DNA of 22,595 nucleotides. Origin: UBA7672 sp964550535 (GTDB lineage: Bacteria; Pseudomonadota; Alphaproteobacteria; Caulobacterales; Hyphomonadaceae). The notes beneath the pieces were generated by a model. It was not told the DNA's origin and made no database searches. It saw only the letters and a list, made by a program, of their open reading frames with translations. The position numbers and the translations under genes are program-made. The first letter of the stretch is position 1; each line of letters starts with the position of its first letter. Where the stretch lies: assembly GCA_964550535.1 (NCBI GenBank), contig CAZJZQ010000051.1, positions 1-22,595 on the forward strand, given 5' to 3'. Of this stretch, positions 14,918 to 22,375 are shown piece after piece.

Positions 14918-16330
14918 ATGGCTGAACCCGCGCCCGTCACGGGTCAATTGGGCGTGAGCAAGGGTCTTCCGGCGCTCGTTCCCACACGCTCGCAGGCTGA
15001 GCCGCCGGACGACGCCCTGCGCAGCGTCGGCGCAGCGTTCGGCCGGACGCGCCTGCGCACGCTGGTGTCGCTGCGCTGGATGGCGATCTGCGGACAGGCG
15101 GCGGCTGTGCTGTTCGTGCGCTATGGCCTGGGGTTCGATCTGCCCATCGTGGCGTGTCTGGCCGCCATCGGCGCCTCCGCCTGGCTCAACGTCGCGCTGA
15201 TGGCGATCTTCCCGTCGCAGCGCCTGTCGCCGCAGGCCGAGACGGCGGCGCAACTGGCGTTCGATATCGTGCAGCTTTCCGTGCTGATCGGTTTGACTGG
15301 CGGTTTGCAGAATCCCTTCCTGCTGATGATCCTCGCGCCCGTCACGGTGGGCGCGTCGCGGCTGTTGCCGGCTTATGCCGGTCTGTTGTCGTTGCTGGCG
15401 CTGGTGTGTTGTGTCGCAATGTCGATGTGGGGGCTGCCGCTGCCATGGCGTCCCGGCGAGATGTTGCAGCTTCCAATACTCTATCAGGGCGGCCAGCTCG
15501 CCGCCGTGGCTGTTGGTCTGGCCTTCTTCGCGGTGTCGTCCTGGCGCACCGGACGCGACGAGGCGCGGCTGGTTTCGGCGCTCGACGCCGTGCAGGCCGT
15601 GCTCTCGCGTGAACAGCAGCTGTCGGCGCTGGGCGCGCTGGCGGCCGCGACAGCGCATGAGCTTGGGACGCCGCTGGCCACCATCCACCTTGCCGCCAAG
15701 GAGCTGGGCCGCACAGTCAAGCCGGGGCATGCCGCGCGCGAGGATGTGGAGTTGATCGTCGAACAGGCCGAGCGCTGCCGGGCGATCCTCAAGCAGATCT
15801 CGCAACGCCGCCAGGCGTCGGACGCGGCCATGTCGCGCACGCCGCTGCCGCTGCTGATCGAGGAGACGGCCGAGCCGCATCGCTCCTCCGGCCGCACCAT
15901 CCGCTGCGTGTGCTCCGCGTTGACGTCGGCGGGGGAGGGACAGGAGAAGCCGCCCACCGTCCTGCGCCGTCCGGAGATCATCCACGCGCTGGGCGCCTTC
16001 ATCGAGAACGCCGCCAGTTTCGCGGAATCCGAGGTCAGCGTGAACGCCCGCTGGTCGGAGAGCGAGGTCCGCATCTACATCACCGACGACGGCCCGGGGT
16101 TCGCTCCGTCCGTTCTGGCCAAGCTGGGCGAGCCGTATTTCTCTGAACGTACAGTGGAACAGCGGGGCGGGGGGCTGGGCCTCGGCTTCTTTATCGCGTG
16201 CACGCTGCTGGAGCGCACCGGCGCCAGGGTAACTCCGTATAACCGGCAGTCGCCGGCCCGGGGCGCCGTGGTCCGCATCATCTGGCCCAGACAGGCCATC
16301 GAGGCTCCCGAGGGCTGGAACGACGAATAA
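14918..16330 (+). CDS. regB: Redox sensor histidine kinase RegB/PrrB/ActS
   Basis: This 470-residue membrane sensor kinase responds to redox state and phosphorylates RegA. Start ATG 14918 has GGGAG seven bases upstream. Six hydrophobic segments fill residues about 48-206. The quinone-binding motif GGLQNPF is intact at 128-134. The phosphoacceptor is H247 in AHELGTPLAT. The conserved redox cysteine is C287 in AERCRAIL. The ATPase domain shows the N box (FIENAASFAES), G1 (DDGPGFAP) and G2 (GGGLGLGFF). All three functional elements of the family are therefore present. It is divergent from senC, and regA follows on the same strand after 170 bases with its own promoter. Confidence 0.95.
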   Translation: MAEPAPVTGQLGVSKGLPALVPTRSQAEPPDDALRSVGAAFGRTRLRTLVSLRWMAICGQAAAVLFVRYGLGFDLPIVACLAAIGASAWLNVALMAIFPSQRLSPQAETAAQLAFDIVQLSVLIGLTGGLQNPFLLMILAPVTVGASRLLPAYAGLLSLLALVCCVAMSMWGLPLPWRPGEMLQLPILYQGGQLAAVAVGLAFFAVSSWRTGRDEARLVSALDAVQAVLSREQQLSALGALAAATAHELGTPLATIHLAAKELGRTVKPGHAAREDVELIVEQAERCRAILKQISQRRQASDAAMSRTPLPLLIEETAEPHRSSGRTIRCVCSALTSAGEGQEKPPTVLRRPEIIHALGAFIENAASFAESEVSVNARWSESEVRIYITDDGPGFAPSVLAKLGEPYFSERTVEQRGGGLGLGFFIACTLLERTGARVTPYNRQSPARGAVVRIIWPRQAIEAPEGWNDE

Positions 16331-16354
16331 AGACGAGCGCGTAAACCAAACTTT

Positions 16355-16411
16355 CCAGTTGCCAAATTTTTCCCAATGCCAAATTTTCCCAACGCCAAGT
16401 TTTCCCAATGG
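16355..16411 (+). repeat. Tandem ~16-base repeat array upstream of regA
   Basis: Three and a half imperfect copies lie head to tail: 16355-16371, 16372-16387 (CCCAATGCCAAATTTT), 16388-16403 (CCCAACGCCAAGTTTT) and the partial 16404-16411 (CCCAATGG). The shared core is AAWTTTTCCCA. The AT-rich array ends 11 bases before the -35 of the regA promoter. The regular period suggests cooperative binding by a regulator. Confidence 0.8.
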
Positions 16412-16421
16412 TAGTGAAAGA

Positions 16422-16450
16422 TTGGCCTCTCGCGGCGATGCCCCTATAGT
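16422..16450 (+). promoter_or_regulatory. Sigma-70-like promoter of regA
   Basis: TTGGCC at 16422-16427 and TATAGT at 16445-16450 are spaced by exactly 17 bases, 51 bases before the regA start. The tandem repeat array lies directly upstream, so regA can be expressed separately from regB. Confidence 0.6.
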
Positions 16451-16500
16451 CGCCTGACGAACCAGAACGATTTGGCCGATAACGATACCGGGAGGCTGGG

Positions 16501-17067
16501 TTGGACGAGTCATCAGAAACTGACCCGCGCGTGACGGCGCTGGACGACCGCAGCCTGCTCGTCCTGGACGACGATGCGCCATTCCGCACGCGCCTCGCCC
16601 GCGCCCTCGCGCAGCGGGGATTTGACGTGCTGTCGGCGGGGAATGTCGCCGAAGCGCGCGAGCAGTTGCGCAAGACCGCTCCCGCTTTCGCGGTGATCGA
16701 CCTGCGTCTGGACGATGGCTCGGGCCTCGACGTGGTCGAGCACCTCCACCAGATCCGTGAGGACGCCCATGCCGTGATCCTCACCGGATACGGCGCGATC
16801 TCGACCGCAGTGGCCGCCGTCAAGGCCGGGGCCATCGATTACCTGCCCAAGCCGGCGGATGTGGACGACATCGTCAATGCCCTGCTTGCGGCTAGGGAAG
16901 ACCGGCCGGAACCGCCGGAAAACCCCATGTCCGCCGATCGCGTGCGGTGGGAGCACATCCAGCGCGTTTACGAGCTGTGCAACCACAATGTCTCGGAGAC
17001 GGCGCGGCGGCTCAACATGCACCGCCGCACATTGCAGCGGATTCTCGCCAAACGCGCGCCGCGCTGA
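16501..17067 (+). CDS. regA: Redox response regulator RegA/PrrA/ActR
   Basis: This 188-residue response regulator partners RegB and controls respiration, nitrogen and carbon genes in alphaproteobacteria. The receiver domain has the acidic pocket DDD (23-25), phosphoacceptor D67 in AVIDLRLDDGSG, T95 and K117. A Pro-rich hinge (136-142) links to a Fis-type helix-turn-helix whose sequence (HIQRVYELCNHNVSETARR, about 152-170, and LNMHRRTLQRILAKR) is almost invariant in the family. The start is TTG 16501, with GGGAGG at 6 bases. An in-frame GTG at 16531 is the alternative. In Rhodobacter regA follows senC. Here it follows regB, as actR follows actS in rhizobia. Confidence 0.96.
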   Translation: MDESSETDPRVTALDDRSLLVLDDDAPFRTRLARALAQRGFDVLSAGNVAEAREQLRKTAPAFAVIDLRLDDGSGLDVVEHLHQIREDAHAVILTGYGAISTAVAAVKAGAIDYLPKPADVDDIVNALLAAREDRPEPPENPMSADRVRWEHIQRVYELCNHNVSETARRLNMHRRTLQRILAKRAPR

Positions 17068-17099
17068 GCTTCGCGGCGGGCGCTTTAAACCTTGCGTCA

Positions 17100-17110
17100 A
17101 AGTTTTCCCA
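17100..17110 (+). promoter_or_regulatory. AAGTTTTCCCA motif shared with the regA repeat array
   Basis: AAGTTTTCCCA at 17100-17110 is identical to 16397-16407 in the regA array. It lies 47 bases before the ialB-like start. It may be a single copy of the same operator, giving common control of regA and this gene. Confidence 0.4.
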
Positions 17111-17157
17111 TATTCCGAGAGCAGGGAATGTCCTGCTCCGAAGAGGGAGGCCGGTTC

Positions 17158-17658
17158 ATGCTTCGTCGTCTTGCGTCAGCCGCGATTGCGGCCGTCATCA
17201 TCCTGCCGGCCGCCGCGCAGGCCGATGTGAAGGCTCAGGGCCGCTACAAGGACTGGACTGTCTATACGGAGGGGTCCGGCCGCGACACGATCTGCTATGC
17301 GGCCGTGACGGCTGGCGACAAGGCGCCCAAGAATGGCGACCATGGCGAGGTGACATTCTATGTCGCCAGCTGGAAATCCGGGTCCGCCGCCAACCAGCCC
17401 AGCCTGAAGGTCGGCTACGACCTGCGCGCCGACATCGTGCCCGAAGTGGTGATCGGCAAGGAACGCTTCCGCATGTATGTCTCTGGCCGCGAGGCGTTCG
17501 TGCCGGACGATCGCGAACGCGCGCTGGTCGATGCGCTGAAAAAGGGCTCGGAATTGCGCGTCGAAGCGGCCTCGAAAAAAGAGGCGCGGACAGCCTATCA
17601 CTTCTCGCTCAAGGGCTCGTCCGACGCCATCGACAAGGCGCGCGCTCTCTGCCGATAG
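17158..17658 (+). CDS. IalB-family (invasion-associated locus B) secreted protein
   Basis: This 166-residue periplasmic protein has its start at ATG 17158, which follows GGGAGG at 8 bases. A start at 17128 would add a hydrophilic leader and is less likely. The signal peptide MLRRLASAAIAAVIILPAAAQA is cleaved near residue 22. The mature protein shows the family pattern: YKDWTVYTEG near the start, ICYA soon after, a middle VGYDLRADIVPEVVIG segment, and a C-terminal YHFSLKGSSDAIDKARALC. Two cysteines may form a disulfide. The family is named from Bartonella but is widespread in free-living alphaproteobacteria, where its function is not established. Position directly before rlmN matches a common alphaproteobacterial order. 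Confidence 0.88.
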   Translation: MLRRLASAAIAAVIILPAAAQADVKAQGRYKDWTVYTEGSGRDTICYAAVTAGDKAPKNGDHGEVTFYVASWKSGSAANQPSLKVGYDLRADIVPEVVIGKERFRMYVSGREAFVPDDRERALVDALKKGSELRVEAASKKEARTAYHFSLKGSSDAIDKARALCR

Positions 17659-17863
17659 ACCATCTCGCGACTTTCCTGTTTCTGAAATGACCGGCGCACC
17701 CGCTCCTCCGGCTCGCACATTCAGAAGAGGGAAAAGGGCTTCAAGCCGTTCATGGAACTTACGACGAAAGACTATCCGCTCCGGCGGACTTGCGGCTGCG
17801 CTGGTGGTGCGGCGGCAAGTGGCTATCGCGCCCGGGGTCCGTTTGCTGTATGACCCCGCCGTC

Positions 17864-19075
17864 ATGACCACCCAGCTCGATCTCTCGCATCGTCCGGTTT
17901 CGCCGGGTACGGCCGCGCCCGCCCAACCCGTCAATCTGGCGGGTCTGGGCCGCGAAGCGCTGCGCCAGGCGATGATCGCCGCTGGAGTGGAGGAGAAGAA
18001 GGCCCGTATGCGGGCCAGCCAGCTCTGGCGCTGGATTTACCATTACGGCGTCACTGACTTCGGCGCGATGACCGACGTGGCCAAGGAGCTGCGCGCGCAA
18101 CTCGCCTCAGGGCATGTCCTCCAACGGCCGGAGATCGCCTCCGCGCAGGTGTCGGTGGACGGCACGCGCAAATGGCTGGTGGGCTATGGCCCCAATGTCG
18201 AGGCCGAGTGCGTTTATATCCCGGACGTGGGCAAGGCGGGGGCGCTGTGCGTGTCGAGCCAGGTCGGCTGCACGCTGACCTGCACCTTCTGCCATACCGG
18301 TACGCAGACGCTGGTGCGCAATCTCTCCGCGGCCGAGATCGTCAATCAGGTGATGATTGCGCGCGATGCGTTGGAAGAATGGCCGAGCGCGGAGCGCCCG
18401 TTGAACCTTGGCGACCGCCTGCTCACCAACATTGTCTTCATGGGCATGGGCGAGCCGCTCTACAATCTTGATAACGTGGCCGAGGCGATCGACACGATTG
18501 CAGACGGCGACGGCATCTCCATCTCGAAACGCCGCATCACCGTGTCGACGGCGGGCGTGGCGCCGAAAATCCCGGAGCTTGGCGCGCGCACCGGCGCGAT
18601 GCTGGCGATCAGCCTGCACGCCACCAACAACGACCTGCGCAACGAGTTGGTGCCGATCAACCGCAAGTACGACCTGAAGGAATTGTTCGACGCGATCCGC
18701 GCCTACCCGGACCTGTCGAACTCCAAGCGGGTGACGTTCGAATACGTCATGCTGAAAGGCGTCAACGACTCGCTCGCCGAGGCGCGCGATCTTGTGAGGC
18801 TGCTCAGGGGCGTGCCGTCGAAGATCAACCTGATCCCGTTCAACCCGTGGCCGGGCACGAACTATGAATGCTCCGAATGGGAAACCATCGAGGCGTTCGC
18901 CGAGGTATTGAACCGCGCCGGTTATGCCTCGCCGATCCGCACGCCGCGCGGCCGCGATATCCTCGCCGCCTGCGGCCAGCTCCGCTCCGAAAGCGTGAAG
19001 CAGAAAGCCAGCGACCGCCTGAAGGCGCGACTGGCGGAGAAAGAGGTTTCGGCGGAGTCTTCCGCAGAAGGCTGA
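17864..19075 (+). CDS. rlmN: Dual-specificity RNA methyltransferase RlmN
   Basis: This 403-residue radical-SAM enzyme methylates C2 of A2503 in 23S rRNA and A37 in some tRNAs. The 4Fe-4S ligands are C136, C140 and C143 in QVGCTLTCTFCHTG. The methyl-carrying cysteines match E. coli C118 (C129 here, in LCVSSQVG) and C355 (C370 here, in AACGQL). MGMGEPLYN and ISLHATNN are also typical. An N-terminal extension of about 25 residues precedes the usual domain. The start ATG 17864 is chosen at the N-terminus of the conserved part, but no good ribosome site precedes it and the frame stays open to 17687. A leader of 205 bases separates it from ialB. Confidence 0.96.
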   Translation: MTTQLDLSHRPVSPGTAAPAQPVNLAGLGREALRQAMIAAGVEEKKARMRASQLWRWIYHYGVTDFGAMTDVAKELRAQLASGHVLQRPEIASAQVSVDGTRKWLVGYGPNVEAECVYIPDVGKAGALCVSSQVGCTLTCTFCHTGTQTLVRNLSAAEIVNQVMIARDALEEWPSAERPLNLGDRLLTNIVFMGMGEPLYNLDNVAEAIDTIADGDGISISKRRITVSTAGVAPKIPELGARTGAMLAISLHATNNDLRNELVPINRKYDLKELFDAIRAYPDLSNSKRVTFEYVMLKGVNDSLAEARDLVRLLRGVPSKINLIPFNPWPGTNYECSEWETIEAFAEVLNRAGYASPIRTPRGRDILAACGQLRSESVKQKASDRLKARLAEKEVSAESSAEG

Positions 19076-19150
19076 GGCTGGATGCTCCCCACGCGTGCCT
19101 GTTGCCACGACGGCGGCTTTCTGGCCTAACCGCGCAAACAGGGGCGGAAT

Positions 19151-20314
19151 ATGACCACAACCACAGCGATCGAGCGCGCGCCGGCGGCGCGGGTGCTGAC
19201 GGCGAGCCTCGTGGGCACGGCGGTCGAGTTCTATGATTTCTACATCTACGCCACCGCCGCGGCGCTGGTGTTCGGTCCGCTCTTCTTTCCGGCTGAGTCC
19301 GCATCCGCCCAGCTGATGAGTTCCTACGCCACCTTCGCCATCGCCTTCCTGCCGACCTATCAGACCGCCGGGTGGGTCGCGCCGCTGCTGCTGTGCGTGC
19401 TTCGCTTTGGACAGGGGCTCGGCCTTGGCGGGGAATGGGGCGGGGCGGCGCTGCTGGCGGTCGAGAACGCGCCGCCGGGGTGGAGAGCGCGTTTCGGCAT
19501 GTTCCCGCAACTCGGCGCGCCCGTGGGCTTCATCGCGGCGAATGGTCTGTTCCTCGTGCTGGGAATTTTTCTCACCCAGGAGGATTTCCTCGCCTGGGGC
19601 TGGCGCATTCCCTTCCTGCTCAGCGTGGTTCTGGTCGGCATCGGCCTGTGGGTGCGCACCAAGCTCAGCGAGACGCCGGCCTTCAAGGCGGCGCTTGAAG
19701 CGGAACGTCCGCCCGCCGTGCCGCTGGGCGAGTTGCTGAAATCGCACTGGCGCGAGACGCTGGGCGGCACGTTCGGCGTGGTCGCGTGCTTCTGCATCTA
19801 CTATCTCGCGACCGCCTTTGCGCTTGGCTATGGCACGGGCGCGCTTGGGTATGCGCGCGAGGATTTCCTGCTGGTCCAGCTCGGCGCCATCCTGTTCATG
19901 GCGGGCGGCATTATCTGGGCCGGTTACTGGTCCGACGCCACGACGCCGCGCAATGTGCTGATGACCGGCTGCGCGCTCGCCGCCGGCGCGGGCTTCCTGC
20001 TGGGGCCGGCGCTGGCGTCCGGGTCGCTGCTGGTGATCTTTGCCTTCCTGTCGCTTGTGCTGTTGCTGATGGGCTTTGTGTATGGCCCGCTGGGCGCATG
20101 GTTGCCGGGGCTTTTCCCGGCGCGCGTGCGCTATACCGGCGCCAGCGTCGCCTTCAACACGGGCGGCATCATCGGCGGCGGTCTTACGCCCATGGCCGCA
20201 CAGGCGCTGGCTGACGCAGGGGGCTTGAACCTCGTCGGAATGTATCTGAGCGTAGCGGCGGGCCTTAGCCTGATTGCGCTGTTCCTGCTGCGCCGCCCTG
20301 TCGTCGAAGAGTGA
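19151..20314 (+). CDS. MHS-type MFS transporter with apparent internal deletion
   Basis: This 387-residue transporter belongs to the metabolite:H+ symporter branch (ShiA, ProP, KgtP relatives). The opening ASLVGTAVEFYDFYIYATAAAL and the GLGLGGEWGGAALLAVEN segment are diagnostic. Between them family members carry the rest of TM2, the GxxxDRxGRR loop and TM3. Here SSYATFAIAF joins directly to LPTYQTAGW at residues 66-68 (base about 19349), so roughly 40-45 residues are missing in frame. Loop 8-9 (SDATTPRN) is also degenerate. The rest of the protein, including later helices and the C-terminus, is intact. Start ATG 19151 follows GGGGCGGA. Membrane orientation could be kept, but transport is doubtful. 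Substrate unknown. Confidence 0.88.
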   Translation: MTTTTAIERAPAARVLTASLVGTAVEFYDFYIYATAAALVFGPLFFPAESASAQLMSSYATFAIAFLPTYQTAGWVAPLLLCVLRFGQGLGLGGEWGGAALLAVENAPPGWRARFGMFPQLGAPVGFIAANGLFLVLGIFLTQEDFLAWGWRIPFLLSVVLVGIGLWVRTKLSETPAFKAALEAERPPAVPLGELLKSHWRETLGGTFGVVACFCIYYLATAFALGYGTGALGYAREDFLLVQLGAILFMAGGIIWAGYWSDATTPRNVLMTGCALAAGAGFLLGPALASGSLLVIFAFLSLVLLLMGFVYGPLGAWLPGLFPARVRYTGASVAFNTGGIIGGGLTPMAAQALADAGGLNLVGMYLSVAAGLSLIALFLLRRPVVEE

Positions 20315-20319
20315 CGCCC

Positions 20320-20760
20320 ATGAAACGCACCATCGCCGCCCTCTGTCTCGCCGCCGCAAGCCTGGCGCCCGCATCGGCCCAGACGCCGGAGCCGGAGGTC
20401 GAGGCGCTGCTGCGCACCTATATCGACGCCTTCAACAAGGGCGATGCTGAAAGGCTGGCGCGCGATGTTTACCGGCTCGACGGCGAAGACGCCGCCGCCA
20501 CACAGGCGCGTCTTGCCGCACAGTTCGCAACGCTGCGCCAGGATTCATTCGGCCGCATCGATCTGTTTGGTCTGAAGGCGTGCCCCGCCGCTGGCGACGC
20601 CACGGTCGCTGAGGTGCGTCTGGCGTGGCTCTACACGTTCGGCGGCTATATGGAGCCGGGCGAGCAGGCGCTGGTCTTCGACCTGAAGAAAACGCCCGAT
20701 GGCTGGCGTATCACGGGCGAGGGCGGCGCGCCCGCGCGCACTTTCTCGTGCGCGGACTGA
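20320..20760 (+). CDS. Secreted NTF2/SnoaL-like small protein
   Basis: The product is a 146-residue exported protein. Start ATG 20320 lies 5 bases past the transporter stop and is probably translated from the same message. The signal peptide MKRTIAALCLAAASLAPASA is cleaved near residue 20. The mature part begins EVEALLRTYIDAFNKGDAERL, the usual first helix of SnoaL/DUF4440-like folds. It ends with LVFDLKKTPDGWRITGEGG, the typical last strands. No catalytic residues can be assigned with confidence. Two cysteines (ACPAAG and FSCAD) could pair in the periplasm. The fold is inferred from the pattern, and a function cannot be given. Confidence 0.72.
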   Translation: MKRTIAALCLAAASLAPASAQTPEPEVEALLRTYIDAFNKGDAERLARDVYRLDGEDAAATQARLAAQFATLRQDSFGRIDLFGLKACPAAGDATVAEVRLAWLYTFGGYMEPGEQALVFDLKKTPDGWRITGEGGAPARTFSCAD

Positions 20761-20773
20761 TCCTGCGCCGCGC

Positions 20774-21253
20774 CTAATTCACGCCCAGCACGCGCACATG
20801 CACCTCGCGGTTGCCGCCATCGCCAAACGCGGCGGCGAGACGCTCCTCCCATACCGGGCAGACTTTCTGATCCAGCACGCCGACCTTGAAGAAAGGGGCT
20901 GCGTCGTGCGCGCCGGAGAACAGCTGGACCATCGGTGTCGCCGTCGTGCGGTTCAGCACCACGGTCAGCAATGTTCCCGAGTGCCACGACCCCACGCCTG
21001 CGGGGTCCACCAGACGCGCGCCGCCGGATTTCTCCCAGATCGCGATGCGGCCGGTTTCCTCATCCCAGGCGATGGCGCTGCCCAGATAGACAAGCACATC
21101 CGACGGCTCAAAACCGGGCAGGGCGCTGAACGCCTCATGCGCCGTATCCAGATTGCCCGCGCCGAACTTCTTCGCCGCCCATTTCATTCCGAAAAACAGC
21201 GCCAACCCCGCAATGGCGGTCCCGCCATAGATGGCGATTGCCGTCCAGTCCAT
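20774..21253 (-). CDS. Single-pass membrane protein, unknown function
   Basis: This 159-residue protein has no family I recognise. Start ATG 21253 is preceded by GGGGGAGAG. One N-terminal membrane helix, AIAIYGGTAIAGLALFFGMKWA (residues 5-26), is followed by a Lys-rich segment and a soluble domain. That domain has alternating strands (VLVYLGSAIAWDEETGRIAIWE, then ARLVDP) and a C-terminal EVHVRVLGVN. The soluble part resembles small beta-rich domains that store or bind ligands, but no motif is diagnostic. It starts 18 bases after the Kelch gene stop on the same strand, so the two are probably an operon. It converges on the NTF2-like gene with a 13-base gap. Confidence 0.75.
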   Translation of the reverse strand: MDWTAIAIYGGTAIAGLALFFGMKWAAKKFGAGNLDTAHEAFSALPGFEPSDVLVYLGSAIAWDEETGRIAIWEKSGGARLVDPAGVGSWHSGTLLTVVLNRTTATPMVQLFSGAHDAAPFFKVGVLDQKVCPVWEERLAAAFGDGGNREVHVRVLGVN

Positions 21254-21271
21254 TTGTCTCTCCCCCCCCGC

Positions 21272-22375
21272 CTAACGGCACGCCAGTGTGAACGTCTCGA
21301 CCGCTTCGCTTGTGCCGTTGCCGCTGGGGCGGGCGGCGCCGCCGATGAGATAGCCTGCGTCGCCGATCACAACGGCGCCCAGTCCGTGGCGCGGCGTCGG
21401 CATCGGCGCTGCGGCGTCCCACGCATCGGTCTTTGGATCATAGCGCCAGACTTCCGGATGGACCTTGCCGCCGCCCTGCGCGAACACTTCGCCGCCGAAG
21501 ACGTAAAGCGCGCCGCCCAGCGTCACCGCCGCATTCCCGCCTGCGCCCGAACCAGCAGGCAGGGGCGCGGCGTTGCGCCAGCGATCCTCGCGCGGGTCAT
21601 AGACTTCGTGCGCATCGCTCGGGCCATTGCTGACATGCCGCCCGCCCGCGACGTGCCAGAGGCCGCCGATCACGGCGCCCGCCGCACTGTTGCGCTGCGA
21701 GAGCGCGGGGGCCGCCGTCGACCAGACATTCGCGCCGGGATCATACACCATGTGGCGGTCAACGTCGGCGTGATCGCCCCAGTTGAGATTGGCGCCGCCG
21801 CCTGGCCTGCGCCCGCCGGCGACATGGATATGTGCGCCAAGACTCGCCGCCACCACCTCGCCATGCAGTTCCGGCGCGGGGGCCAGCGTGGTCCATCCAC
21901 CAGCCGTCTCGTCGAACACCAGCGTCTCACCGGTCATGATCCAGGCGATCGCGCCCGCCAGCGTGCCGAACCCGCCCAGCGCGTACAGCTTGCCGCCGTG
22001 AGAGATCAGATGCGGATGATGGCGCGGCGCCGGCAGGGACGGCATCTGCGCGCTCACGCCCGTCGCCGGATCATAGGCGATGTGACGGTCAGACACCGCA
22101 ACGGCGCGCCCGTTCTCGCCCAGCAGGCCGCCCGCCAGATGGATGCGGCCGCCATGCGCCGCCGGATAGATTTCCTGGACCGCAAAGGGCAGGGCCGGTT
22201 GCGCGCTCCAGCAACCGGCTGGATCGCCAGCGGGATTGGTCGCGGCCGTTTGCGCCTGTTGCTCGCGCGATGTCCCGCCAATGGGCGCGCAAGCGGCAAG
22301 CCCCGCTCCAGCGGTGATCGTCAGCGCGCGCCGCCGCGTCATCATCGGCTGACCGCTGCTCCCGGAAACTGCCAT
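21272..22375 (-). CDS. Kelch-repeat lipoprotein with Tat-type signal
   Basis: This 367-residue exported protein is made of Kelch repeats, which fold as a beta-propeller. Start ATG 22375 has GGGGGAGGA upstream. In-frame starts further on (ATGATG, 12 codons later) are also possible. The signal region has a run of arginines, TRRRALTITAGAGLAAC, combining a twin-arginine-like stretch with a lipobox (LAAC). Blade motifs repeat through the body: GRIHLAGG, KLYALGG, HIHVAGG, LWHVAGG, ALYVFGG and AGYLIGG. Each is followed by a YDP or equivalent strand and a Trp-containing strand. Six such blades are visible, consistent with a full propeller. It probably binds glycans or proteins in the periplasm. It is likely co-transcribed with the downstream membrane protein. 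Confidence 0.88.
   Translation of the reverse strand: MAVSGSSGQPMMTRRRALTITAGAGLAACAPIGGTSREQQAQTAATNPAGDPAGCWSAQPALPFAVQEIYPAAHGGRIHLAGGLLGENGRAVAVSDRHIAYDPATGVSAQMPSLPAPRHHPHLISHGGKLYALGGFGTLAGAIAWIMTGETLVFDETAGGWTTLAPAPELHGEVVAASLGAHIHVAGGRRPGGGANLNWGDHADVDRHMVYDPGANVWSTAAPALSQRNSAAGAVIGGLWHVAGGRHVSNGPSDAHEVYDPREDRWRNAAPLPAGSGAGGNAAVTLGGALYVFGGEVFAQGGGKVHPEVWRYDPKTDAWDAAAPMPTPRHGLGAVVIGDAGYLIGGAARPSGNGTSEAVETFTLACR

Noticed and set aside
14459..16582. 707-residue minus-strand frame over senC, regB and the regA leader
   Set aside because: It covers verified RegB in antisense and has no motif; it is composition-driven.
17057..17078. Hairpin CGCCGCG/CGCGGCG after regA as a terminator
   Set aside because: The stem is only 7 bp with a weak TTT tail, overlaps the regA stop, and GC-rich DNA gives many such pairs.
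17687..17863. Extended start of RlmN at 17687
   Set aside because: The extension is Arg-rich without family similarity; the gene's conserved part begins after 17864.
18107..20374. 755-residue open frame on the minus strand across rlmN and the MFS gene
   Set aside because: It is antisense to two well-supported genes, and its Arg/His/Gln/Ala-rich translation is typical of GC-rich shadow frames.
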